A stretch of 23,812 nucleotides of DNA, taken from positions 1 to 23,812 of IMG/VR virus record IMGVR_UViG_3300039053_000002; one strand, 5' to 3'. Position numbers and translations under genes: made by a program. The number at the start of each line of letters is the position of its first letter. Within the stretch, counting starts at the first letter, position 1. Under the pieces are notes generated by a model that ran no database searches, was not told where the DNA came from, and worked only from the letters and a program-made list of their open reading frames with translations. Source of the stretch: a virus. Shown here in pieces: positions 5,728-15,735 of this stretch.

Positions 5728-8700
5728 TTACAAAACCATGTGAATTGTGAAGCCGCGAATATCAGCCCCAAGGCCAGACACATCAGCCCATTTAACACTC
5801 ACGTCGTCGCCGGTTTGCTGCCTGTAAAGTTCCAGATAGTTAGAGTTTGCCCGCGTCTTAACAAAGTACGTTCCGATGTGAGGAAGTTGCTGCGTCAGAA
5901 CATTTACAAATTGCTCTTTCGACGCCGCATTTGCAGCGGTAAGAACTTCAGGAAGTTGAATGCGCACCGTGTCTGCAGATGTGACTGTTGAAGCGTCCAT
6001 GTTGTATATCGCGTTGATCGTGATTGTAGCGATGCCTTGCGAGATCGAATAGAAACCAGTTACCGGCGTCGGGGAAGCAGCCACAGGATCTTGCGCATCC
6101 GCCAGATAGCAGTTGGTAATCTCCCCATTACTTACGTCGTTCATCCACCCCAGATAGGCCTGTCTGCGATCACAGCCACTAGGGTAGATAATCCCGTCGT
6201 TGGTCGTCACTTTGGGAATATCAACCCCAACCATGTTCTCTACGTTTGAGAAATCCCAACCGGACGAGGCATCAATGCCCTGAACCTTCACGTTTCTGAT
6301 GGAGGTATAGCCGACACCAGATTTTGCCCCGCCTACAACAGAATGGGTTTCCGCCCCGATCAGTTGCGGGTTCTCCATCGTGCCGCCATCCACTTCAACG
6401 TCAGCATCATCAGGTGTCACAATCCGGTTTATATCCGTGTCGTAGACATAAACGTCTACCTTCGGATGCTCGTCCACACTGATAGACATCTTGGTAGAGT
6501 CCGTGACGCGAAGCTGAACTCGGTAATCGCCAACACCCGCCGCAGCCCCCGCATACTGCGTTGGGAATTGAATACCCAAGCCAGTGAAGTTTGTTCGCGT
6601 TGCCTTGGCGTTGATGATGTTCAGTGTGCAGTTATCCGTGTCCGCAGGCAGGACCATGTTTTGATAGTCAATCAAGCACTGGAAGCGCCAATTGCCGGCA
6701 CCAGTGATGTTTTCGATATGGATGTTGGACGGAGCAATCGGGGCAATCATCGACGCGCCTGAATTAACCGTGATCGACACAGGAATAATCTCTCGGTTAT
6801 CCCCATTGCTATCTAGGTCTGTGCGAGTGATGTTGCGCACGGTGATGCTGCGAGCCACAGGCGCCGAAATGACCTCAGTTCCAACAGGGTTCGTAGTGGC
6901 GTCTACAATAGTCCATACAAAGCTATGATTAGACCCCTCGACCCCATCAACGATGATGTTGCCATAGAAGTACCCGCCGTAGTCTGTGCGGAAGTTGACA
7001 ACGGGCGCATCAATCCATTTGCAGTTGGTGATCTGCAACGTGCCGCCGCCCCATCCGAGGTACACCCCCCGATTATAGACCGTGCTGTCACTGACAAAGT
7101 AGTTATGCCCGCCGTTGTGGAAGTCCACCCGGTTCAGGTTACAGTTCGAAACGTACAGGCCATTACCGTTGTTGGTGCCCATCGCGCCCCAACCTTCGGT
7201 TGCCGTGCAGTTGTGCATGCGAACCTCTGCAAAGTCTTCGAAGTTGAACACATAGGTTCCGCCGCCATCGCCACCATCTTGTTGAGCGTGGGCAACCACA
7301 TCGTCAATCTGGACATAGGCCGCGCTGTAAATTTTGATCAGGCGGTTGATCGTGTCAGGGTCGGCATCGCCATCCTTCTGCATAAACTGCATGTTGCCAA
7401 TGCGGACATTGTTCCGCTCGATACGGAAGATTTCTTGGTTGTTGAAGGTGTCCGTATCCACAGTGCCGCCGACAATTTCAATCCGGCCACGCAGGGGCAT
7501 CAGACGGTATTTGTAGTAGATTTCCGTTTCAGCGGTCATATCCACAGAGAGCGGTTGCAGGGTGCGGGCGTTGACACCAATCGCAAACGACTGGCGATAT
7601 GAAAGCAGCCCATCCTTGTAACGATTGGAGATATTTGGCCCCGTCCCACCTGAACCTTGGATGTATGCGTAGCCAGCATGTCGGCAGAAGTCGGCAGTCG
7701 GACGAGTCGAACCGGCAGTGTAATCACCCACAAGGGAACCGTCCGCTGCAGGCGTAGCCACATTGCCGGTCACGAGCGGAGTGTCCGCATTATAGACGTG
7801 GTACATCGTGTTGACTGTGTGGCTTGCCGGAGTGTCTTCTAGCCCGTTTACGGCTTTCAGTTCGCACCCTGCGATGTTGAAGTGCGTGTTGACTACGATC
7901 CACCCGTCCGCCTCTGTATTGGCATACGGCAGCCCAGAATAGGAAACCAGCAACCCGTTTTCATTGGCGTAGAAAAAGCAAAGCCGGACAGCGGCAGTGT
8001 CATTGACGGTCCCGTCAAACCCGTCACCAAACTGATCAGGGAAAACGACATGACCGAAAGGCACCCAACCAGGCATATCCGTAATGTCCGTTGCGCCCAT
8101 CTTGCGCTGATACACGCGGTTGTTGGCGGTAAACGTGGCGCCATCCCCAAGGATTTGCGCAAAGGCTGTTTGAGAGTAGGTTACACCCTCTGCCCGAGTA
8201 TCAAAGCAAGCACCGCGGGCCTTCAATGCCTCTTCGGCATCGTCCCAAGGGCCAGCTGTGCCAAGGTCCGAAAGCATAGAAATGTCTGAGGAAATAGGCG
8301 CGTGGCTTCGGATCTCGAAAGACGACCCGTCAGGCGGGGCCTCGTTAAAGCGCAAGATCGAATTGTCGGTTGGATGCAGCGCGTATTCGCTCGAAAGCAC
8401 GGTGCGGCCTTCCCAGTTGACCAGCACATGCACGGCAGACGTTACGGTCTGACCGATTGCAAAATCAACCGTGGTTCCGTCGCCGGTATGAGACCGCAAA
8501 ATATTTTTGACCAGCCCCGCATCACCACCGCTTGCAGAGTTCCCAAGATCGACATTGATCAGTTTGCCGCCCGACCACTGCAAAAACTGTTCATCGTCAC
8601 CTGGCTCAACCTCGAAACCTTCACCAATTCCGGCGCGAATAGTGCGATCCAGTTCCCGTGCATGCTCTTGCTGAACGGCCGTGATCCGGTCCAAATCTTC

Positions 8701-8997
8701 TTGCAGGTTTGTGGCGAGGTTTGGGCTGTTGCCGAGGTAATTCTCTTCCCGGCGGGGCGTCCGAGCGCCAAAGATTTCAACGTCTACATCCGTGACGCTT
8801 GAGGTCAAAACAATAGAGGCGTCAGTCGAAACCCCATTGTTGAACTTTCCCGAAACGGAATAGCCGGAAGTGATCAATTCCCCATCAACATAGACTTCCA
8901 AGTCTTCATCGCCATAGATAGGGAATGGGATTTCAAACTCAGTCGTGGGAACAACCGGCTCGTATTTAAAGTAGCGTGTGGAGACAGCAAGAACCAT
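5728..8997 (-). CDS. Tailspike with T7 gp17-like anchor and pectate-lyase-like beta-helix
   Basis: The start is the ATG at 8997 (MVLAVSTRYFKYEP), with AGAGG 8 bases upstream; the TTG at 9012 is less likely. The product has 1089 residues. Residues 1-150 resemble the T7 gp17 tail-attachment domain: beta strands, then the helical NLQEDLDRITAVQQEHARELDR segment. Residues 165-235 look like a second adaptor domain (TGDGTTVDFAIGQTV). A pectate-lyase-like entry motif at about 321-337 (DQFG, GTVNDTAAV) opens a long repetitive beta-helix with NGLYVSNCNL-type turns. This is the plan of glycan-binding or depolymerising spikes. Catalytic residues cannot be assigned by eye. It has its own promoter-like element 49 bases upstream. 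Confidence 0.85.
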   Translation of the reverse strand: MVLAVSTRYFKYEPVVPTTEFEIPFPIYGDEDLEVYVDGELITSGYSVSGKFNNGVSTDASIVLTSSVTDVDVEIFGARTPRREENYLGNSPNLATNLQEDLDRITAVQQEHARELDRTIRAGIGEGFEVEPGDDEQFLQWSGGKLINVDLGNSASGGDAGLVKNILRSHTGDGTTVDFAIGQTVTSAVHVLVNWEGRTVLSSEYALHPTDNSILRFNEAPPDGSSFEIRSHAPISSDISMLSDLGTAGPWDDAEEALKARGACFDTRAEGVTYSQTAFAQILGDGATFTANNRVYQRKMGATDITDMPGWVPFGHVVFPDQFGDGFDGTVNDTAAVRLCFFYANENGLLVSYSGLPYANTEADGWIVVNTHFNIAGCELKAVNGLEDTPASHTVNTMYHVYNADTPLVTGNVATPAADGSLVGDYTAGSTRPTADFCRHAGYAYIQGSGGTGPNISNRYKDGLLSYRQSFAIGVNARTLQPLSVDMTAETEIYYKYRLMPLRGRIEIVGGTVDTDTFNNQEIFRIERNNVRIGNMQFMQKDGDADPDTINRLIKIYSAAYVQIDDVVAHAQQDGGDGGGTYVFNFEDFAEVRMHNCTATEGWGAMGTNNGNGLYVSNCNLNRVDFHNGGHNYFVSDSTVYNRGVYLGWGGGTLQITNCKWIDAPVVNFRTDYGGYFYGNIIVDGVEGSNHSFVWTIVDATTNPVGTEVISAPVARSITVRNITRTDLDSNGDNREIIPVSITVNSGASMIAPIAPSNIHIENITGAGNWRFQCLIDYQNMVLPADTDNCTLNIINAKATRTNFTGLGIQFPTQYAGAAAGVGDYRVQLRVTDSTKMSISVDEHPKVDVYVYDTDINRIVTPDDADVEVDGGTMENPQLIGAETHSVVGGAKSGVGYTSIRNVKVQGIDASSGWDFSNVENMVGVDIPKVTTNDGIIYPSGCDRRQAYLGWMNDVSNGEITNCYLADAQDPVAASPTPVTGFYSISQGIATITINAIYNMDASTVTSADTVRIQLPEVLTAANAASKEQFVNVLTQQLPHIGTYFVKTRANSNYLELYRQQTGDDVSVKWADVSGLGADIRGFTIHMVL

Positions 8998-9045
8998 GTG
9001 GAGACCTCTCAATTAAGGCCATTTTCCCGCTTTACTTGCTGCCCC

Positions 9046-9056
9046 CGCAATGCACC
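9046..9056 (-). promoter_or_regulatory. Late promoter-like element, copy A (before tailspike)
   Basis: Exact GGTGCATTGCG on the minus strand, in the 63-base gap between the large ejection protein gene and the spike start codon, 48 bases from the ATG. It is followed by GGGGCAG. T7 has promoter phi17 at the same place before its fibre gene. Its role as a phage polymerase promoter is inferred from position and recurrence. Confidence 0.6.
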
Positions 9057-9060
9057 TAGA

Positions 9061-12000
9061 TCAGTCGTTCACCGTGTCCTTGAAGGTCCGCGCGACTTGG
9101 CCGGTCATATCCATGATTTGAGCGATAGGATGGTTGTTATAAGGGAGCGGGCGCAGAAGTTTCTTGGCATCCCGTTCCGTCATTTTCCCCGTGCCCATCG
9201 CCGTTACACCTTCGATCAGGCCAATCCCCATATCAACACTCGGGCCCAACGTACCCATTGCCATAGACCGCCCCATAAAGCGCGACGTTGGTTCGCCAAG
9301 GGTCATGCCGGTTGTGGGGCGCAAGGCAGCGTTCGCAAGCGCCTTTGTCGGCTCTGTAACCTCCATGAGAATGCCGGTCACGCCCGATCGATCCAAGGCG
9401 TCGAGCCATAGCGCCGACCCCTCTTTTTGCTCATATCCGCCCATGCCCGCTTTGAAACGGGAAACCACCATGCCCAGAGTCACCGCCATGAGAAGTTGAG
9501 ACAGAACGGCCCCATCAGAGCGTTGCAGGCCAGACAACAGAATGCGGTGATGTGACGACACTGCAAAACTTTTGAATTGCGAGAAGAACTTGCCAGCTTC
9601 GCTTGAGAACGACAGCGGCTTATCCTGGCCGGGAGTGATAACCATCAAGTCCATTTCTCTGTTCATGGCTTGCTTGAAGGCGGTGAACGCCTCTGCATCA
9701 TCCCAATTCGCGCCCTTCGGCAGCCACAAATGGCCTTCCATATCGCCGTGTTGCTGAACCTGCTTTGCGATACGAACCGCCATCTGGCGATCAATGCCGT
9801 TTTCTGAGAGTTTCAAAAGCTGGCTTTTCGTCACCGTATCATCAGCCACGGCCATTGCCGCCTTGGACATTTTCGACGCCGACATTGCCCCGCCGATGGT
9901 CTTCCATGCGACGTTCCAAGGCACCATGCCAGTGCCGACACCAAAGCCATGCGCCAGCTTATCAAGGCCTCGTTCAAACTTGCTGTTCCGGCCATATGGC
10001 TCGAACACTTCGAACATCGATGTGGCGCGAGAGTTAAGATACCATTCCGCCGCGGACCCAAGTTCAAACTGATCATCCAGTGCCATTTTGAACCGCTTCG
10101 GATTGGTGATTGCGTCCATTGGCCCGAAAGCAGCCTCAAGCCCGTTCCGTCCGATCATGCCGGCAACGTCAGGAATTGCCGAAAGCGTCATGCCCCCGAG
10201 ATACCCCATGTAGGACAAAGACCGCGCGATACGGCCCCCGCGCACCCATCCATCGTTGGGATCATTTGGCACACCATAAACGCCTCTGATCCGTTCCATC
10301 ATCCCTTCAAGGTCTTTGACACGCTGTTCAAGTTCCTCTTTCAATGCGGTTCGCTCTTTCTCGGATTTGGCGACACGCCGCTTGACGTCGTATTCGTCCC
10401 GAATTTTGAGATATGCCTCGGTACTTCTGAAATCCACACCGCCGAATTGGCGCGTCAATTCAATATCCGGCAGCATCGAATTGAAGTAATGGCCCATGAC
10501 GTCTTGGACGTTGGTATTCAGCCACGGCAAAAGAAGATCATCAGACACGTCTAGAGTTCTGGCGCGTGTTGGGCTGGAAAGAGATGCACCATAGCTGTGC
10601 TGCCCCGGTTTGAGCCCCAAGATTGCGTTTACCGCATCGTCCACCGCGTCGGTGATTTCCAGATCATCAAGGCCAGCGTAATACTCATCAGCCGATTGGG
10701 CGTCCTTTGCCTTTTTCAGTTCTGGGATGATCTGTTTTAGTTCCTCTTGCGCCTCACTGATTTCATCAGCCACCTTGGGACCGATCACCTCTTCCAGTTC
10801 CGCGAGCCGCGCCTCTACGTCTTCCAGACGTTCCACCGCCTTGAGCAATCTCGCCTCTGCCCCGCCTTCGGATTTACCGGCGCGCTTACTGGATTTGTTG
10901 GCTTCACCAGCCTTGGCCCGAGTAATCTTCTGACGGTTGGATTTGCCCGGAAGCTGGCGAATGATCTTTTCGATAGGTTGATCTATGTCAATTTTCAATT
11001 CATCCATCGCCGCGAGAAATTCTTGCGCCGCTTCAAATCGACTGAGTTCAACGCTGTCATAAATCGAATAGACCTTTTCACCCCGGGCATTGTTCGACAG
11101 GGCGTCCCAGAAATCCGCCTCTGTTGACCCTTCCGGCAGATAGCCGAGTTCTTCCATCGTCGCCCGCATATCGTCAGCATGCATCCCATCTGGACGCTTG
11201 ACGGTATGAGAGGAACTATCCAGAGCGGCCTGCAATTCGCCTGAACCATCATCGCGCAGACCGCCCATGCGACGAACCAAGGAAAGCATATCTTCCGGCT
11301 CATTCTTTTTCGCACCGCGAGCCTCTTTCAGCATCTCCTTAAACGCCGCGAGTTCGTCACCTTCCATCAAGGTTTCTTTGAGGTTGTCGGCGCGATCCTT
11401 GAAAATCTTTCGCAGCGATCCGGTAACGCGCCCCACGGCCTCTTCACGCTTAATCGCGGATTTAGCCCGAGCCTTTTTGTCTTTGGCTTTCCGCATGGCC
11501 TTGTTGAATGCAGTGCGCGCCGTGCGCCCCCGCTCTTTGGCCTGGTGCTTTCGCCCTTCCAGCTTTGACACGGTATCATCAAAGGCCAACCGCTCTTCGG
11601 CCTCTGCCCGTTTGCGCTTAAATTCGCGATCCAACAAAACCGTTATGTCGTTGTCCGTTCCGTCGCGAACATGGGCGGCGATCTTCTCACTGTTGTAGAC
11701 GCGGCTCAGATAGCTTTCGCCATACTTGAGTTGCAACCCTTCATCAAAAATGCCGACGTCGATTGCGTCTTGTTTGATCTTGTCGAAAATCTCTTTCCGA
11801 ATTTGCTGCGCGGCCTTTTCAACGTGCGGATTGAAATGCTTATCCCCGGAGAACATCGCCTTTCCGACTTCCTCCATGAACTCGACAGACGACCACTTGC
11901 CTTCCTTTCCGATCAAGGATTGGGCATTTGCCTTTATCGGGGCGGTAATTCGAGAGATTGTGCCAACATCACCATCATTGGCATATTCCGCAAAGGCCCT

Positions 12001-12975
12001 ATTCAGGTGGCCCATCGCGCTCGAGAGTTCTGTGTTCCGGCGCGTCTTCACTATGGTTTCGACAGAGGCATTCAAGCCCCCTGCCCGTTCACCAATTTCA
12101 TTCACCCGCCATTGGAGAGGGGTTTCAGCGAGTTGCGAAAGGGCCGAGCGAACTTCCATGAGATCCGAAAGCTGCGTCCGCAATATGGGATCAGTCCGAA
12201 CAACACCGCGCAGAACCGGCGTCTTGTTCACCCACTGAAACATTTCTTCACGACGCACGGTGAAATCCGAGTCGTTCTTTGCCGCGCTCAGGCTTTGCAA
12301 GTGACCATCAAATTCTCTTACGGCGTCGGGCAGTTGTTCGGCCAGTTTGGCGTTGGCCGCGAACTTACGCCGCGACATTGCCCCCGCACCCGAGCCAAGC
12401 ATGCCCCCGAGGATTACGGATCCGCCGATGGCAAATGCGCTTTCCATTTCCGTTCTGGTTGCTTGTGACTGATGCAGCGACACTTCGTCCGCCAAGGCAG
12501 CCATACCGGCCCACGCGCCCACATTGGCGGCTGTACGTGCCACGTTCGCCCCTTTCGCACCCTTTGCCACCGCACCGCCCGGCAGGAGCGTAGAAGGCGA
12601 GAGCATCGCCGCGCCCATAGATGCCAGCATGCCCCACCCGCCGGCAGCGTCCAGAGTTGAACGGTCTTCAATTTCCCGATCGATCTGCGCTTTCATACCG
12701 TTGACCTGTTCGCGGTTGCGCGCCTCGACAAAGCGTTCGGCATAATCCTCGTACTTGGTGCCCTGAATGTCTTCCCAGGCGCGATAGGTTGGATCACGCG
12801 GGACAGACCGATCATATTCAAAATCGCTCAGTTCCGAGATCACAGGGCTTTCAAGGCGAAGTGCGGCCCCCATTGTTTCACCGACCCCCGCGCTTTCGGT
12901 TTCGGGGCGCTGAATGCCAAACCCCTCCGGCAGCGCCAGAGGGGAGAAAGCATTGTTATTTTCTTTGAAAGGCAT
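9061..12975 (-). CDS. Large internal virion (ejection) protein, T7 gp16-position
   Basis: A 1304-residue protein, nearly the length of T7 gp16 (1318), directly before the fibre gene as in T7. It has AAGGA upstream of the ATG and lies 3 bases after the preceding stop. Two Gly/Ala-rich hydrophobic regions lie near the N-terminus (about 110-170 and 180-200) and another near the C-terminus (around 1160-1200), suiting a protein that inserts into host membranes. The middle holds a very basic helical stretch (around 480-530, many Lys and Arg) and a long coiled coil (around 700-770). I see no transglycosylase motif here; that domain is in the neighbouring protein. Known family role: forms part of the inner core and the DNA ejection conduit. 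Confidence 0.78.
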   Translation of the reverse strand: MPFKENNNAFSPLALPEGFGIQRPETESAGVGETMGAALRLESPVISELSDFEYDRSVPRDPTYRAWEDIQGTKYEDYAERFVEARNREQVNGMKAQIDREIEDRSTLDAAGGWGMLASMGAAMLSPSTLLPGGAVAKGAKGANVARTAANVGAWAGMAALADEVSLHQSQATRTEMESAFAIGGSVILGGMLGSGAGAMSRRKFAANAKLAEQLPDAVREFDGHLQSLSAAKNDSDFTVRREEMFQWVNKTPVLRGVVRTDPILRTQLSDLMEVRSALSQLAETPLQWRVNEIGERAGGLNASVETIVKTRRNTELSSAMGHLNRAFAEYANDGDVGTISRITAPIKANAQSLIGKEGKWSSVEFMEEVGKAMFSGDKHFNPHVEKAAQQIRKEIFDKIKQDAIDVGIFDEGLQLKYGESYLSRVYNSEKIAAHVRDGTDNDITVLLDREFKRKRAEAEERLAFDDTVSKLEGRKHQAKERGRTARTAFNKAMRKAKDKKARAKSAIKREEAVGRVTGSLRKIFKDRADNLKETLMEGDELAAFKEMLKEARGAKKNEPEDMLSLVRRMGGLRDDGSGELQAALDSSSHTVKRPDGMHADDMRATMEELGYLPEGSTEADFWDALSNNARGEKVYSIYDSVELSRFEAAQEFLAAMDELKIDIDQPIEKIIRQLPGKSNRQKITRAKAGEANKSSKRAGKSEGGAEARLLKAVERLEDVEARLAELEEVIGPKVADEISEAQEELKQIIPELKKAKDAQSADEYYAGLDDLEITDAVDDAVNAILGLKPGQHSYGASLSSPTRARTLDVSDDLLLPWLNTNVQDVMGHYFNSMLPDIELTRQFGGVDFRSTEAYLKIRDEYDVKRRVAKSEKERTALKEELEQRVKDLEGMMERIRGVYGVPNDPNDGWVRGGRIARSLSYMGYLGGMTLSAIPDVAGMIGRNGLEAAFGPMDAITNPKRFKMALDDQFELGSAAEWYLNSRATSMFEVFEPYGRNSKFERGLDKLAHGFGVGTGMVPWNVAWKTIGGAMSASKMSKAAMAVADDTVTKSQLLKLSENGIDRQMAVRIAKQVQQHGDMEGHLWLPKGANWDDAEAFTAFKQAMNREMDLMVITPGQDKPLSFSSEAGKFFSQFKSFAVSSHHRILLSGLQRSDGAVLSQLLMAVTLGMVVSRFKAGMGGYEQKEGSALWLDALDRSGVTGILMEVTEPTKALANAALRPTTGMTLGEPTSRFMGRSMAMGTLGPSVDMGIGLIEGVTAMGTGKMTERDAKKLLRPLPYNNHPIAQIMDMTGQVARTFKDTVND

Positions 12976-12978
12976 GGG

Positions 12979-15735
12979 TCATTCCTTTGCTTTGCGTTCG
13001 AAACGGTCAATTTCCGTTTGGGGATTGAACAGGCCGGGGTTCTCACGAGCGTAATTGCGGCCAAGGTCGCGCATGTGCTGCATGTATTTTTCATCACTCG
13101 GGACGTCGTTTTTCTTAAACTCTGAGGGATCGAAGAAGAAGCGATCCGGCAGCGCTTCAAGAACACCGTCCTTCATGTAGAAAAGCTGATAGCTTGTCTT
13201 GTCGTTTGACGTGGACTCTCGTCGAGTTTGGGCGTCCGAAACCAAGTATATGTCTTTGGCCTCCACCCAATTCTTGTGATATTCCCCCGCGTTGGTTTGC
13301 CCGCCTTTCCGCGCGAGGTCTCCAAACACATGTTCGCTGATTTCCTTCTCGATTTGGGTCTGCATCCAATCGTGTGAACCGTCAATTGGCGGGTATGCCG
13401 CTTGCAATTGCGGTGGATACTTCATGATACGTCGATTGCCCGTCACCGTGTTTGGCGCATAGATGCGGCCCAGATCATCAAGCGCACGGGTTTTCGCGCG
13501 GCTTTCATCGCCGGTTTCGATAAACGCCTTTTTGAACAGGGTTTTGTATTCCCCCATCATGGCCTCTTCGACGTAATCCGGCATCAGGTGTTCAACGCTT
13601 TCCTGCCCGTCAATCCCAATCGTCGGATCAGAGAACCAAGAGCTGTCATGGAAAGACACAATGTCGGAAATGTCCAAATTCTCCGCAAGGCTATCCGCCT
13701 CTTTGGATACGTTTTTCGGAACCTCTTTCCGGGCTTCGATCATGCGCGAACTTGCGGTTGTCGCATCACCAAATTCAGCAAAGGTTTTGTAATCGGACAG
13801 CGCGTTGAGCAATTCCTTGCTCTTGGCATGGTTCGTGAAGGCCGAGGGATGAGCCTGCATCAGCCCGTTCGCGACTTCCATCGCTTGCGCGACCTCTTCG
13901 GGATCATCTGAACGAACACCTGCCACGAGCGCGTTGAACATTTTCGTTGGCGCCTTCCCCGTTCTGTCCGTGAATTGAACGGCAGTCGAAATATGCTCTG
14001 GGTCTGATAGCGGATTTGCCCCGCCAAGAGATGCCTCATAAACATCATCGACGCGCGCGCTTACCTTTTTGTCGGCCATATCCAAGAACGCATCAGGGTT
14101 ATTCAGTTCCGAAAGCGTTTTCTGAATTTCAATTTTGCTCTTGTTCGCCTTTTCGAGTTGGGTCACGAGTTTGCGTTGCGCCTCATCTGAAAGGTTGTGA
14201 TCTTCCAGGATCTCTTGCGAAGTCAGCGTATCGTCAGCGTCAGCCATGCGGGTTTCATATTCTTGCGCCGAGAATTGTTCGAACCGGTTGCGCACAGCGA
14301 TTTGCTCAGACAGCGCCTTTGAGGCCAGAGCCATCAATTCCCGATCATCAATTTGATCGATCACGAGTTGCTGTTGCGCCATATCAGACGCTTTCATAGT
14401 CATTTTCCGCGCGGCCCAAACCTTCGCATCATGGACCGTCATGCCCTTTAGAAAATCGTTAGATGAAATCGTGTCTGCCGACACAAGGTCAGACACAAGA
14501 GCGCTCGGGTCACTCTTGAGCAGTTTCACAGCACCGCCAGCACCAAAGAAATGCGCCATGTATTCCGTGGCCGGATTGATTGGCAGCCCCGCATTGCTCA
14601 GAGCCATTTGGTTTTCACGCCGGAAATGCTGGTACATCTCGGATGATTTTGCGCGATCCGCGCGCAGTGCTTGTATCTGCCCCTCTGACAGCCCATTGGC
14701 CCATTCTGGCTTATACTTGTTCACCAATGATGCCCAAGTTCCTTTGAGGAATTGGTGCGGCCCGTATGCAGACGAATTTGGGTTCTTTGCGTTTGCACGG
14801 CCAGCACTTTCAACACTGATCACCCGGCCCTCAACGGACCCGTCAGTCAAGCCCGCAACGATACCGGCAGCGTCTATCCCCTTCATGCGCCCTTGCGTCA
14901 CCATGTAGAGTTTTTGGCGGGTTTTGGGATCAATGTCGGGATCAGACAGAAGGGTTTCGATTTCCTTGCGCTGTTCATCGCTGATCGACGTCGCGCCGAC
15001 CAAGCCGCTCAGTTCTTGCGTCAGCTTCGCCGCTTTTGCCGCCCCTCTTGTGCCGCGCAAAAACGCCTCTGTTTCCGCCGGAGTTTCCGAGATGTAAGCT
15101 GTGTCCGCACGAAATTCAGACAGGCGGACCAGTTCGGCATATTTTTCCTCTGCGGCTTCAAGATCACCTCCTATAACCAGGTTGATATAGTCGTCGGACA
15201 GCATGTCCCGCTGCGTCTTCGAGTTCCGGTTTGCTTCGGATTGGTCACGCTGAACCTGCGAGCGGTATAGGCCATTGAACCGAGCGCTGGCCTCACGTCG
15301 CGCGCTTGATGCAATATCTTCCCGCAACAGCGCCGGTACGCCTTCCTCACCTTCGAGAGAACGCACGTACAAATCAGAGGCTTCTTTGAAACCGGATGGA
15401 TCAAACTGATATTTGATTGCGAGTTCGGTCATGGTTTCGCCGGTGTCGATTGACCGTTGCGAAAGGAACTTGGCATAGGCTGCGCTGTTGTGGGCGCCGG
15501 CAAGTTCGCCGCCGAGAAGGCTCTTGTTATCGACCTTGAGTTGTCCGTTCTCATCGCGATAGACCGAGTTCAGACCGTCTTCTTTGGCCTGTTCAACGGC
15601 AGCCGGACGAACAACATCTTCCCCGACTTTCGCGAGGTCAGAGATTGCCTTCCACGCAAAGCCGGACCCGGTGTTGGCTTTGGCCGCGACCTGCGAAATG
15701 TTTTTGCGCCGGATGATTTCAGGGATACGTGCCAT
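12979..15735 (-). CDS. Internal virion protein with lytic transglycosylase domain (gp15-position)
   Basis: A 918-residue protein. Residues about 301-430 form a goose-type/SLT-like transglycosylase domain: VISVESAG with probable catalytic Glu309, then SSAYGPHQFLKGTW, and NPATEYMAHFFGAGGAVKLL, a form common in phage virion lysins. Flanking regions are long, soluble and helical. The enzyme would open a small hole in peptidoglycan during injection. Position matches T7 gp15, although in T7 the transglycosylase is at the N-terminus of gp16. ATG overlaps the upstream stop by one base (TAATG). Confidence 0.83.
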   Translation of the reverse strand: MARIPEIIRRKNISQVAAKANTGSGFAWKAISDLAKVGEDVVRPAAVEQAKEDGLNSVYRDENGQLKVDNKSLLGGELAGAHNSAAYAKFLSQRSIDTGETMTELAIKYQFDPSGFKEASDLYVRSLEGEEGVPALLREDIASSARREASARFNGLYRSQVQRDQSEANRNSKTQRDMLSDDYINLVIGGDLEAAEEKYAELVRLSEFRADTAYISETPAETEAFLRGTRGAAKAAKLTQELSGLVGATSISDEQRKEIETLLSDPDIDPKTRQKLYMVTQGRMKGIDAAGIVAGLTDGSVEGRVISVESAGRANAKNPNSSAYGPHQFLKGTWASLVNKYKPEWANGLSEGQIQALRADRAKSSEMYQHFRRENQMALSNAGLPINPATEYMAHFFGAGGAVKLLKSDPSALVSDLVSADTISSNDFLKGMTVHDAKVWAARKMTMKASDMAQQQLVIDQIDDRELMALASKALSEQIAVRNRFEQFSAQEYETRMADADDTLTSQEILEDHNLSDEAQRKLVTQLEKANKSKIEIQKTLSELNNPDAFLDMADKKVSARVDDVYEASLGGANPLSDPEHISTAVQFTDRTGKAPTKMFNALVAGVRSDDPEEVAQAMEVANGLMQAHPSAFTNHAKSKELLNALSDYKTFAEFGDATTASSRMIEARKEVPKNVSKEADSLAENLDISDIVSFHDSSWFSDPTIGIDGQESVEHLMPDYVEEAMMGEYKTLFKKAFIETGDESRAKTRALDDLGRIYAPNTVTGNRRIMKYPPQLQAAYPPIDGSHDWMQTQIEKEISEHVFGDLARKGGQTNAGEYHKNWVEAKDIYLVSDAQTRRESTSNDKTSYQLFYMKDGVLEALPDRFFFDPSEFKKNDVPSDEKYMQHMRDLGRNYARENPGLFNPQTEIDRFERKAKE

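Noticed and set aside
4585-8997. Diversity-generating retroelement near the fibre genes, considered because the head resembles BPP-1
   Set aside because: There is no reverse transcriptase and no pair of near-identical template/variable repeats around the fibre genes.
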